Assembly: GCA_025517525.1 (NCBI GenBank)
Contig: JAOPJZ010000007.1
Span: forward strand, 62,001 to 126,000
Source: Natronosalvus hydrolyticus
Lineage (GTDB): Archaea > Halobacteriota > Halobacteria > Halobacteriales > Natrialbaceae
Length of the DNA stretch: 64,000 bases
Direction: 5' to 3'
The notes below the pieces were generated by a model, which saw only the letters and a list, made by a program, of their open reading frames with translations, ran no database searches and was not told the DNA's origin. The translations under genes were made by a program, and so were the position numbers. This document shows positions 34,298-43,285 of this stretch, piece after piece. Position 1 is the stretch's first letter; each line of letters opens with the position of its first letter.

Positions 34298-35932
34298 ATG
34301 TCGGAACGAAGTGAGATGCGGTGTGGACCTTCTCGGTGCTCTCGACCAGCGGATATTGTTGACAATCGGACAACACTAGATGATTCGACGGCTTCGACGC
34401 AGTCGCGACGGACAGTGTTGCAAGGAATCGTAGCGACGTGTGCGGCAGGAATCGGATTGACGTCCGTTGCGAGCGCGACGGATTCGTACACACACTACGA
34501 GGATCAGTACGAAAACGTGGTTAACGTCGTCGACGCCGGTGCTGACAATACCGGTTCCGAATCGATTACCCCCGTTCTCGAGGATGAGCGAGCCGACAAC
34601 ACGTTGTTCGTCTTCCCGGAGGGGCGATACTTCATGGACAAGCAGTTCAGGTTCACGGGTTTCGAAAACGTCGGTTTCGTCGGGGACAATGCGACGTTAG
34701 TCCCCGCGAATTACTACGATTTTGACGGCCCGCAATACCGCCTGTTCCGTCTCGGTGTGTCCTATCGTCCAGGAAAACGGCTTCGATTCGAAGGTTTCGA
34801 GGTCGATCAAACGGCTTCCGATACCGGTATCCGAACGATTGAAACGTACATTTCCGACCGACTCGAGGTTCGGGACGTTACTATTCGCGGCCAACACGAT
34901 AGCGGTACCTGGGGGCCAGGATTGTTCAACATCACCGACCCGAACGGCTGGGGAATCGTCGAGCGATTCCGTGCACCTGACGGGGGTGAATGGGTCGATA
35001 ACACGCCGATGGCCGGAAACCGCTGGCGTGGACCGATCGGAATCGAAGCGAATCAGAACCGTGGCACGCTCGAGTTCCGCCGGTGTGCGTTGGGGGCGTT
35101 CCCGAACAACGGACTCTACGCGGCGGGCGGTGACGGGAAGATCATCGTCCACGGTGGCTATTATAATAATAGTAACGGGGCAAACGTGCGCGTCGGCGGT
35201 GATAATAGCGAGATACGGTGGCCAACGGTCGAAATCGACGACACGCGACCGGAAGATAAGACCCAGCGTGGTATCCGCATCGAAAACGGACGTGAGATCG
35301 AGATTTACGGTGCGGCCGTCGATATCTCCTCTCCAATGCCGACCAGTCATGCCATTTCGGTGATGAACTCCTGTAAGAGTGCGCGGATTGTAAACACGCG
35401 TCTACAACTCGAGGGCCCGACGGTCAACCACGGAATTGTCATCTCACCGGATGCTGGTGAGGTAACCATTGCTGATACGGAGATAACTCACGAGACGGCC
35501 GGCGGGTATCCGCTGTGGATCAGAAATAGTGACCGGAGCGAGCGGGTGCTCGCCGAATATCTCACTATTTCGGGTCGGGCAGGCGACGAAGGTGGGTTCC
35601 GTGACGGCATTCGTTGTGAACGGGACAACTGTCGGTTCAGTCACGTCGAGGTGACCCAACACGGTCGCGACGGCGTGGATCGAAACGCTATCGTCAACAT
35701 GGCCGCTGATTTGACGGTCTATCGAAGCAAACTCCGGGCCAGTCAGTATCCGTACATCGACATCGGCTCGGATGCACTCGTTCGTGACTCTGACCTCGAA
35801 TCCTCTGGTGGAAGACACGCCGTCTGTCTGTACCCGGAGTCACACAGCCCGTCGTTCAAAAAGAATCGCCTGGTCAACGGGATTCGAGACCTTGGCGCGA
35901 CCGACGTGCTGACCTGGGAAAACACGTACTAG
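34298..35932 (+). CDS. Tat-exported right-handed beta-helix protein
   Basis: 544 residues. A twin-arginine signal (SRRTVLQGIVATCAAGIG, Arg37-Arg38) ends at about VASA. The mature part opens NVVNVVDAGADNTG, typical of pectate-lyase-like folds. It continues with many short parallel-strand coils: FENVGFVGDNATLV, LEVRDVTIRG, GTLEFRRCALGAF, GKIIVHGGYYNN, EVTIADTEITHE, CRFSHVEVTQHG, LTVYRSKLRASQY. It is probably a polysaccharide lyase, epimerase or binding protein outside the cell; I see no clear catalytic set. A short AT-rich promoter (TATACCTATAAAG) lies just upstream. Confidence 0.8.
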   Translation: MSERSEMRCGPSRCSRPADIVDNRTTLDDSTASTQSRRTVLQGIVATCAAGIGLTSVASATDSYTHYEDQYENVVNVVDAGADNTGSESITPVLEDERADNTLFVFPEGRYFMDKQFRFTGFENVGFVGDNATLVPANYYDFDGPQYRLFRLGVSYRPGKRLRFEGFEVDQTASDTGIRTIETYISDRLEVRDVTIRGQHDSGTWGPGLFNITDPNGWGIVERFRAPDGGEWVDNTPMAGNRWRGPIGIEANQNRGTLEFRRCALGAFPNNGLYAAGGDGKIIVHGGYYNNSNGANVRVGGDNSEIRWPTVEIDDTRPEDKTQRGIRIENGREIEIYGAAVDISSPMPTSHAISVMNSCKSARIVNTRLQLEGPTVNHGIVISPDAGEVTIADTEITHETAGGYPLWIRNSDRSERVLAEYLTISGRAGDEGGFRDGIRCERDNCRFSHVEVTQHGRDGVDRNAIVNMAADLTVYRSKLRASQYPYIDIGSDALVRDSDLESSGGRHAVCLYPESHSPSFKKNRLVNGIRDLGATDVLTWENTY

Positions 35933-35994
35933 TGGCTTCCCAACCCTGACTGGTGAGTGACATCTTGCGGTTGCGTTCGATTTTACTCGGCAGT

Positions 35995-36032
35995 CGACGT
36001 TTGGGAGGGTACTAGTATCACCCCAAACGTCG
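35995..36032. promoter_or_regulatory. 38-bp near-perfect palindrome
   Basis: The arms CGACGTTTGGG and CCCAAACGTCG are perfect over 11 bases. The centre TACTAGTA is itself palindromic, and only a few positions between are unpaired. No T-run follows, so a regulatory or protein-binding site is at least as likely as a terminator for the gene ending at 35932. Confidence 0.55.
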
Positions 36033-36051
36033 GCCCATTTGTAAAATCGGG

Positions 36052-36076
36052 TAGTGTGGTTCGATTTCTCACACTA
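36052..36076. promoter_or_regulatory. short inverted repeat TAGTGTG / CACACTA
   Basis: Seven-base perfect arms separated by 11 bases, 20 bases past the large palindrome and 212 bases before the flippase start. Possibly a second operator. Confidence 0.35.
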
Positions 36077-36287
36077 GTTCAGGGCTGGGAACCCACTAAT
36101 GCTGGACCGTCCACTGTCTCTGTGGGCCGCTATTAGCGTTTAACGCCCGTATAATAACGCCTCGTACGTTCCTCCAGTTCGATACTGTGAGTATGTCGTC
36201 TCCCGAACCGATGAGTTCCTCGAGTATCGAATACGCGTTGGGTCTCGAGCGAACCGGCTCGCCGTTCGATTCGCTGTCGGTGAAACC

Positions 36288-37922
36288 GTGAATCGGAGTC
36301 TCGCGAGTGGCATCTTTTCGGTGGTAAGCGCGAAGGTCGTCGTGCTCGTCGTCACTGCTATTTCGACCCCGCTTCTGTATCGATTCCTCGGGGTCTCTGC
36401 CTTCGGTGAGTACGCGTTTTTGCTGTCGGTCTTCGCAATATACATGATCTTTGTCAGCTCCGGGATTACCGACGGCGTCCGAAAATTCCTCGCCGAAGAC
36501 CGCAACGAGGCGGACTGGAGCGAACACGTCGTCGGCTTTTACTTTCGGCTGGCAGTCCTCCTGGCCGTTCTCGGGGCACTCGGCCTGGTCCTCGGTGCGC
36601 AGTCTGGCCTCGTCGCCGCCGTCTTCGGCTCCGGGGTCGCACCGTATTTTTATCTCCTGGCCTTGCTGGTAATCTCGGCGCAGTTCCGAGACTACGCGCG
36701 TAAGACGCTCATGGGATTCGGACTCGAGCGATACTCAGAGCCGTTGAAGATTCTCGACAAGGTCGCTTTCGTCGTGATCGCGCTTCCATTAACGTACCTT
36801 GGGATTGGTGTTGCAGGAGCGCTCGCGGGTCATCTTGTGGCGAGCTTGCTCGTTACCGTCGCCGGCTTGACACTCGTTCATCGCCGGATTTCGTTGTCGT
36901 GCGTGTTCACTCGCCCGACAAATCGGTTTCCGCGAAAGCAGATGCTTACGTTCAACTCCCTGAACATCGTCCTCGTGTTTCTGTTGATGTCACTGTATCA
37001 CATCGATATCGTGATGCTCCAGCGGTTTACCGATAGTTCGGCGGTAGGGAACTACCGGGCGGCGCTGACGCTCGCTGAGTTCCTCTGGTTCGTGCCGCTC
37101 GCGATTCAGACGGTGTTCGTCCATTCCACGTCGGAACTGTGGTCACAGAACCGTCACCGAAAGATCTCCAAACTGGCGTCGAAGACGACGCGATACACGT
37201 TCTTGTTGACGGCCGTGATGGCAGTGGGACTTGCCGCACTGGCTGAGGTCGCTGTTCCGATCTACTTCGGTTCCGATGCCGAACCGGCGGTCGAACCCCT
37301 TTTGTTGTTGCTCCCCGGTGCGCTCGGTTTTGCCCTTGCACGTCCGATCCTCGCCGTGTCACAGGGGAACGGGACGCTCCGATATCCCATCGCTGCCACC
37401 GGCGGGGCGGCCCTGATCAACGTGATTCTCAACGCTGCACTCATCCCCCGATACGGGATGCACGGTGCGGCCGTCGCAACCAGTATCGGCTACGGAACGA
37501 TGTTCGTTTTCCACTGTCTGAGTGCGCGTCTCGTCGGCTTTGACCCGCTCGATGATGCGAGACTCGTGCGAGTCGCACTCACCACTGTCCTTGCCGCTGT
37601 CCCCATCTTTGCCCTCTCGTCGGGAATTGCGAACCCGTGGTTTGCCCTTCTCATCGTCCCACCGGTCGGGTTCGCTATCTACCTTGCGTTTGCGTTGCTC
37701 GTCGGTGCTCTGGACCTGACCGAATCGTTCGAAGTGCTGGCGATGCTTCCCGATCCGATCGGTTCCAAAGCCGACGCTATTCATGGCCGCCTCGAGAACT
37801 CGAGCGAAAGGGGACCGGCCCCGAGCCAGTTACAGAGTCTGCTGTTTCTGGCAGGGTTGTCGCTGTTTCTCACCGGTCTCGTACTGGGATTCTTGCATCC
37901 CGACCAGCAACTGGTCCCGTAA
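36288..37922 (+). CDS. Wzx-type polysaccharide flippase
   Basis: 544 residues from a GTG at 36288 (MNRSLASGIFSVVSAKVVV). About fourteen membrane helices, with the MATE/MVF-like pattern: STPLLYRFLGVSAFGEYAF near the start, HIDIVMLQRFTDSSAVGNYRAA in the middle and NAALIPRYGMHGAAVATSIGY in the second half. It moves lipid-linked oligosaccharide across the membrane. Its place among glycosyltransferases supports export of a surface glycan or AglR-like N-glycan. It is followed by convergent glycosyltransferase genes. Confidence 0.88.
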   Translation: MNRSLASGIFSVVSAKVVVLVVTAISTPLLYRFLGVSAFGEYAFLLSVFAIYMIFVSSGITDGVRKFLAEDRNEADWSEHVVGFYFRLAVLLAVLGALGLVLGAQSGLVAAVFGSGVAPYFYLLALLVISAQFRDYARKTLMGFGLERYSEPLKILDKVAFVVIALPLTYLGIGVAGALAGHLVASLLVTVAGLTLVHRRISLSCVFTRPTNRFPRKQMLTFNSLNIVLVFLLMSLYHIDIVMLQRFTDSSAVGNYRAALTLAEFLWFVPLAIQTVFVHSTSELWSQNRHRKISKLASKTTRYTFLLTAVMAVGLAALAEVAVPIYFGSDAEPAVEPLLLLLPGALGFALARPILAVSQGNGTLRYPIAATGGAALINVILNAALIPRYGMHGAAVATSIGYGTMFVFHCLSARLVGFDPLDDARLVRVALTTVLAAVPIFALSSGIANPWFALLIVPPVGFAIYLAFALLVGALDLTESFEVLAMLPDPIGSKADAIHGRLENSSERGPAPSQLQSLLFLAGLSLFLTGLVLGFLHPDQQLVP

Positions 37923-38161
37923 CATCCGTCTTCTCGGGTCGATTACGGGCAAGCACTTGTCGCGCCCACTGGGCCGGCCATCGATTTCTCGTGGATTGTC
38001 ACGCCCGACAGGGATTGTTTCCCAAAAAATGGCGTTGGGGTTTGTCCACGCTACCTACAGGCGGTTCACTGTCTCCAGAGGAGTGTCCCAGGAGTAATTG
38101 GCTACTCGAAGATGGAACAAAAAGCGGAGTCGTACGGCCGTCCCGTGATGATCGACCGACG

Positions 38162-39217
38162 CTACTGGACCTGTGTCTCGAGGTGTTCGCTCTCGGCCAT
38201 GTCGAACACCATCGCGAACAGGAGCAACGCGACTCCGGCAACGAGAAGCAGCAGGCCCGTCGAGCCCGAGAGTGGGATCCCAACGGCGACGAGCGCTGTA
38301 AGCAACGTGAGTCCAACGCCAAGCAACCCGACTGCGGCTGTTCCGGCGCCGACGAGATAAAACAAGGCGAGCGGGTGAAAGTCCAACACGAGATACTTCG
38401 CTTTCAGCCGCCACAGGAAGTTCTGTAGCAACATCAGCGATACCTTTGGGATGTACCTCGAGTACTGGATGCTCGACTCTTCGTTACCGTAGACTGCGGG
38501 CATCGTCACGTCGGCAACACGCATGCCGTGGACGTTCAGCTTCACGAGCAGGTCGTTACAGTAGCCATAGTACTCATAGAGGTTCTCAACAGCGATCGCC
38601 TCGAGCGCCTCGTTGGAGATGGCCGTGTACCCGTTCTGTGGATCCATCGTTTTCCAGTAGCCGGCGGCAATCTTCGTTAGGAACGAGAGGATCGCATTGC
38701 CGACGAACCGGAACCGTGGCATCGCTGCCCGGTACTCCTTCGAGAGGAGACGGTTTCCTTTGGCGTAGTCTGCCTCGTTCTCGACGAGTGGCTCGAGCAG
38801 TCGAGACATCTGATCGAGGTCCATCTGCCCGTCCGCATCGACGGTGACTGTCGCGTCTACACCATCTTTGAGGGCGGCAAGATACCCAGTTTTGATTGCG
38901 CCACCAGCACCGCGGTTGTGCCAGTGCTGGATCGGGACTACTCGACCGATAGCATCGTCGACGAACGCACGATTCTCGAGGGCGGTGGTTCCGCCGTCTG
39001 CCATCATCGGCTCGATGTCCTCGCCTTTGGGTCGATGGGTTCTGTCCCCATCCTCGCGTGCGGCCGCTCGGATCTCCGACCAGGTATCGTCGGTGGACTG
39101 ATCGTCAATCGCGTAGATCCGGTCGACGTACTCGGGCATACCACGGATGACGTCGCCGACGAACCCTTCTTCGTTGTACGCCGGGAGAACGACGCCAACA
39201 GTTTTCTCTCGGTACAT
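38162..39217 (-). CDS. family 2 glycosyltransferase with C-terminal membrane helices
   Basis: 351 residues. It starts TVGVVLPAYNEEGFVGDVI, the GT2 nucleotide-binding strand. AIDDQSTDDTW and TVTVDADGQMD (the DXD-like metal site) follow. Two or three C-terminal helices (ALFYLVGAGTAAVGLLGVGL and TGLLLLVAGVALLLFAMVF) anchor it, as in dolichol-phosphate sugar synthases. It probably loads a sugar on a dolichol carrier or extends a lipid-linked glycan. Its start overlaps the stop of 39217-40488 (TAATG), so the two are translationally coupled. Confidence 0.88.
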   Translation of the reverse strand: MYREKTVGVVLPAYNEEGFVGDVIRGMPEYVDRIYAIDDQSTDDTWSEIRAAAREDGDRTHRPKGEDIEPMMADGGTTALENRAFVDDAIGRVVPIQHWHNRGAGGAIKTGYLAALKDGVDATVTVDADGQMDLDQMSRLLEPLVENEADYAKGNRLLSKEYRAAMPRFRFVGNAILSFLTKIAAGYWKTMDPQNGYTAISNEALEAIAVENLYEYYGYCNDLLVKLNVHGMRVADVTMPAVYGNEESSIQYSRYIPKVSLMLLQNFLWRLKAKYLVLDFHPLALFYLVGAGTAAVGLLGVGLTLLTALVAVGIPLSGSTGLLLLVAGVALLLFAMVFDMAESEHLETQVQ

Positions 39218-40488
39218 TAGCGTCCCTCCAGGAGTTCCGTCGCCGTGACGACCGCCACGTCTTGCTCGTCGATGTATTCGAGTAACGCTTCGAACGCTTC
39301 TACGGGCATGCCGTTCTCACCGATGTATTCGAAGTGGAGGACGGCGAGCTGTCCGTACTCCGCTGCGTAATCGACGTAGTTTTTCGTCTCGTCGCCGGCA
39401 TCTCCGGCGAAGAACCCGACGTTGTGTGGGTCTGTTAGTTCCAGCCCGTTCGGTCCGCCCCCGAACCGGAACGCCTGTTCGTGATACTCTCTGACAAGAT
39501 CGATCGTCTCGGGGCCGAGCACGTTCCGTGGGGTGAGAAAGTGCCTCGCTCCGTCTTCGAAGCCGCGATTCTCGAGGTACGCTTTCGTCCGTCTGATCAT
39601 TCCCTCCTGTTCTTCCGGCGTGTACTCGTGGATGAACTGGGCGCCGGTCCGTGGCCGGGCAGCCACGTCCCAGCCAGCGTCGTCGAGTTCGTGAAGCTGG
39701 TCGAGCGTGAGTCGGTCGTCTCCCCCGAGCGCCTCGGGCATCACTGCTTCGACCCCGGAGAAGTCGTACTCGTTCATTGGTTCGAGCGCGTTGGTATAGT
39801 GACTCTCGAGGGTCCCATCGAACAACAACACGACCTTACCGCTCTTGGGTCGGTCGACCGCCCGCAGGTCGTCGACGGAACACTCAAGCGTCCCGTTCAG
39901 ATTACCGCGTCTGCGGGCAGTGAGTCGAATTTCACGCACATCAGTGAGGTCGGGTTGTGTATCGACCCGCGAGGTACCGAAGTCGACGCGAAGCCACCGA
40001 TCGCTCGGTCCCGTGAGCGTCCGACGCAACGTGTGGACGTTACGTGAGTTCGGTGCGAACAACTCGAGTGTAAGCTGGAGCTGGTCCCGCCCGGTGAATT
40101 TGACGGCAAGCGAGAGGTTCGAATCACGGAGATCCATCCCCTCGTCGTGTGTCGAGTATATTGCCGTGTAGTCGGTTCCCTCGTCGGCTGTGAGATTGGC
40201 CGACTGTGTCCCCGCGTACGGATCGTCCGTTTCGGCCTCGAGCGACCCCGCGTCGATCATAGTCACCCAGTTATCCAGGTCCTCGAAATCCTCGAGGGGC
40301 GTACCAGGCAGGTCCGGCCCGTCGACGGCTTCGGGACCGCCATCGTCGCTTTCCGACGGCGACTGTGTGGGTGTGGACTCATCGTCTCCACGACGTAACT
40401 CGCGCACGTTCGAAAGGCACCCAGCGAGCCCGAGTGTTCCAGTCGCTGCAATCGTAGTTATAAACGATCGTCGGTTTCGGTTCGTCAT
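39217..40488 (-). CDS. lipoprotein with degenerate polysaccharide-deacetylase domain
   Basis: 423 residues. Lipobox LAGC (Cys24) after a short signal, then an acidic Ser/Thr linker. Residues about 65-210 hold the same jelly-roll domain as the two related lipoproteins. The NodB domain reads LLFDGTLESHY (about 221-231), missing one Asp of the FDDG motif, and AARPRTGAQF where the His-box belongs. The fold is kept but the metal site is not, so it is probably non-catalytic. The coupled glycosyltransferase downstream places it in glycan work outside the membrane. Confidence 0.82.
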   Translation of the reverse strand: MTNRNRRSFITTIAATGTLGLAGCLSNVRELRRGDDESTPTQSPSESDDGGPEAVDGPDLPGTPLEDFEDLDNWVTMIDAGSLEAETDDPYAGTQSANLTADEGTDYTAIYSTHDEGMDLRDSNLSLAVKFTGRDQLQLTLELFAPNSRNVHTLRRTLTGPSDRWLRVDFGTSRVDTQPDLTDVREIRLTARRRGNLNGTLECSVDDLRAVDRPKSGKVVLLFDGTLESHYTNALEPMNEYDFSGVEAVMPEALGGDDRLTLDQLHELDDAGWDVAARPRTGAQFIHEYTPEEQEGMIRRTKAYLENRGFEDGARHFLTPRNVLGPETIDLVREYHEQAFRFGGGPNGLELTDPHNVGFFAGDAGDETKNYVDYAAEYGQLAVLHFEYIGENGMPVEAFEALLEYIDEQDVAVVTATELLEGR

Positions 40489-40676
40489 CGACCAGGACGA
40501 CGATTCGGGACCCCTTTCTTATAGAGATATTAGTCCGGTCGACGGACGATGTGAGTCGCCCGCACGTTTCGGTTTGGCTGTTTGCCGGTCGGTGGACCGC
40601 CCGGAACCGCTGTGCCAACCCGCTACTTGCGTTTATTCACCCGATAATAATCCGCTCCGGATGGGTATCCTCGACC

Positions 40677-41675
40677 ATGCCTCGCGTCAGTGTTATTATT
40701 CCGACGTACAACAGAGCGGAGACGCTCTCTCGCGCCATCGACAGCGCCCTCGAGCAGACGGTCGACGACCTCGAGGTGGTGGTCGTCGATGACGGCTCGG
40801 CGGACGAAACCCAATCGGTGCTGGCTGGGTACGACGACTCGCGGGTACGACCGATCGTCCACGCGACGAACCGGGGCGCCAACGTGGCCCGGAACACGGG
40901 CATCGAGTACGCTCGCGGCGAGTATATCGCGTTCCTCGACTCTGACGACACCTGGCATCCCGAGAAACTCGAGCGACAGCTGGAGGCCCTTGCAGACCGA
41001 TCGGACGCGTGGGTCGGCACGTACTGTGACTCGACGTTCGAACTGTCGGGGCCCGCTGGTCCAATTCAATCGTTCGTCGCATCCGTGCTGGCTCGTGGCG
41101 ATACGGAACCAACGAGGGAAGGCGACGAGGAACTGATCGGTGAGATTCTGGCGGATAACGTCCAGCCGGGCGCTGGATCGACGTTGCTGGTCCGTGCGTC
41201 CGTCGCCAGGCGAGCGGGGGGCTTCGACGAGACGCTCGATCGATTCCAGGACCCGGAGTTCTGTCTGCGGATTCTCGAGCACGGTAAACTCGCGTACGTC
41301 GACGAACCACTCGTGCGCCGTGAACCGACCGGGCATCCGCCGGCGGATCTAATCAGAAACGCGAGCGAGCAGTACCTCTCGACGTACGAGGATGAGGTCG
41401 AACGATTCGAGTCGGCAGGGTACGAAATTCGCTCGACGCACGAACTCATCCTGGCAAAGCGGTATCTGGCGGAAGGCCGGCTCCCTCGCGGCGTGTGGCA
41501 TCTCCGTACGGCTGCAGTGTCACCACGACACGTGCCCGGACTCTGCTGGGCTCTCGGAACCGGTGTAGGACGACGCCCCCTGTCAGTGGTCGCTACCATC
41601 GGTCTGGTGGTTCTCTCGATGCTTTTCGGACAGTGGGCGATCAAACATCGACTCACTGATAGTTCCGAGCACTGA
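40677..41675 (+). CDS. family 2 glycosyltransferase
   Basis: 332 residues from the ATG at 40677; the longer frame is unsupported. GT-A signatures: VSVIIPTYNRAETLSRAIDS, VVVDDGSADETQ, NRGANVARNTGIEYARGEYI and FLDSDDTW (the DxD site). An acceptor-side region includes GAGSTLLVRASVARRAGGFDE. One C-terminal hydrophobic segment (LSVVATIGLVVLSMLFGQW) may hold it at the membrane. It is transcribed divergently from the 39217-40488 lipoprotein. Confidence 0.88.
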   Translation: MPRVSVIIPTYNRAETLSRAIDSALEQTVDDLEVVVVDDGSADETQSVLAGYDDSRVRPIVHATNRGANVARNTGIEYARGEYIAFLDSDDTWHPEKLERQLEALADRSDAWVGTYCDSTFELSGPAGPIQSFVASVLARGDTEPTREGDEELIGEILADNVQPGAGSTLLVRASVARRAGGFDETLDRFQDPEFCLRILEHGKLAYVDEPLVRREPTGHPPADLIRNASEQYLSTYEDEVERFESAGYEIRSTHELILAKRYLAEGRLPRGVWHLRTAAVSPRHVPGLCWALGTGVGRRPLSVVATIGLVVLSMLFGQWAIKHRLTDSSEH

Positions 41676-41840
41676 TTGGACGCTGTTCTCGATGGCATTT
41701 TTCGGCCAGCAGTGTTGTTCCAGCAGGTACCGTTTCGGCTCAGCAACATTCGTCCACGATCCTTTCTCAAATGAAACGTAACCGTTGCATTCGTTAGCAT
41801 ACCTGTAATGAAACACGTGCGGTGAGTCCCAGCAACCGGA

Positions 41841-43058
41841 ATGAGACGCGATAGATTGTCACGTCGGACCGTATTAGCACTTACAGGCGCCTGTTCATTC
41901 GCGACAGTTGGTGTCGGCCAACTGGCCGGCGAAACGGGCGACGACGAGCAACCTGACGAGGACGATGGTGTTTCTCGAGACACTTTCGTTATTCGCGAGG
42001 GCACGGATCAAGCGACGACTGTCTACGTCACGACTGCGGAGGCGGATGGACCGACGGTCGTCGTCCTTGGTGGGATCCACGGCAACGAGGTAGCGGGATA
42101 CGTTGCGGCCGGGGAAATCGCCGACTGGACGATCGATGCGGGGACACTCGTCACGATACCGGAAGCCAACGCCGTCGCAATCGAGCGCGGAACCAGAACT
42201 GACGACGACGGAATCGACCTCAACCGGCAGTTCCCCGAAAGCAGTGAACCACGGACCGACCTCGCTAGCGCTATCTGGGACGTGCTTTCCGAGTTCGATG
42301 CTGACGTGGTCGTTGACCTTCACGAATCAATCGGTATCTACGCAGGCGATCCGATCGACGGTGTCGGGCAGGCAATTTTCCATTCAGACGGGGATGCGGT
42401 CGCCGAAACCGCAGACAGCGCTGGGACGTACGCGACCAAACACTACGTCGACGATATGGATCTCGCGTTCAAGACCGGATCGTTCTCCGGGCCGACCACT
42501 GAACCGAGTGGCTTACTCGTCCACAAAGCTGCTCGCGACCTCGGGGCGGATTCGTATCTGGTCGAAACCCTCTCGAGGAGCCCCGACCTCGAGACGCGCG
42601 TCCAGTGGCATCTGGCGATCACCGAACGACTGCTTGCGGATGACGTGTTCGTCGACGACCCCGAGAACGGCGACGTTCCCGAACAACCGGTCGATGACGA
42701 TCCTGGTGAGGAAGTACCGGACGATGACGACGACCCTGTCGAGACGGATCCAGGTGATGACGACGATGGAGAGACGGGGGTATCGCCGAGCGCAGAAATC
42801 AGGACCGACCCACCGAACGCCGACGAACTGTCACTCGAGTCGGGCCAGACGGTCACTCTCGATGCCACCTGTTCGACCGTTACTGACGGTGAAATCGTCA
42901 GCTATGACTGGCAACTCAACGGCGATGAAACGGTCGACGAAACGGGTGACACAATCGACGTGACGATCGGCGCAAACGGCGACCACTCGATCCTTTTGCG
43001 GGTTACTGATGAGGAGGGAGCGACTGACACCGCACAGATTACGCTCTCGGCGGAGTAA
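41841..43058 (+). CDS. exported succinylglutamate-desuccinylase/aspartoacylase-like enzyme with PKD domain
   Basis: 405 residues. A Tat-like signal (LSRRTVLALTGACSFATVGV) ends near 30. The zinc site of the M14/AstE family is intact: GGIHGNE (His80, Glu83) and VVDLHES (His161). GIDLNRQFP (about 125-132) contributes the substrate-carboxylate Asn-Arg pair. After a very acidic linker (PDDDDDPVETDPGDDDDGE) comes a PKD-type domain (VSYDWQLNGDETVDETG). It is probably a surface deacylase or carboxypeptidase acting on N-acylated or peptide-linked material. A secreted member fused to PKD is unusual for a family best known from the cytoplasm. Confidence 0.8.
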   Translation: MRRDRLSRRTVLALTGACSFATVGVGQLAGETGDDEQPDEDDGVSRDTFVIREGTDQATTVYVTTAEADGPTVVVLGGIHGNEVAGYVAAGEIADWTIDAGTLVTIPEANAVAIERGTRTDDDGIDLNRQFPESSEPRTDLASAIWDVLSEFDADVVVDLHESIGIYAGDPIDGVGQAIFHSDGDAVAETADSAGTYATKHYVDDMDLAFKTGSFSGPTTEPSGLLVHKAARDLGADSYLVETLSRSPDLETRVQWHLAITERLLADDVFVDDPENGDVPEQPVDDDPGEEVPDDDDDPVETDPGDDDDGETGVSPSAEIRTDPPNADELSLESGQTVTLDATCSTVTDGEIVSYDWQLNGDETVDETGDTIDVTIGANGDHSILLRVTDEEGATDTAQITLSAE

Positions 43059-43285
43059 CACAATAGTCTGTAATCGAACGGCGAGATAGCGTCGAGGGGG
43101 ATTTCGAATTCGGAAACGCAATTGCGATTCTCCTCGAAGCGACCACTCCGACGACTCGAAGAAAGATTCGTCATACCGTTCATGCATGGGGGTATGCGGA
43201 CGGTCCAGTCGTACCTGCGAGGACGCCAGTGATTCTTTCTCCTTCTGAGGGTGCTGTCGACTCCCGAACGCAGCTGACGCTTTCG

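Larger units (their letters stand above)
35933..36287. other. gap holding two inverted repeats
   Basis: Between the beta-helix gene and the flippase. No gene seen. The palindromes at 35995 and 36052 are listed separately. Confidence 0.5.
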
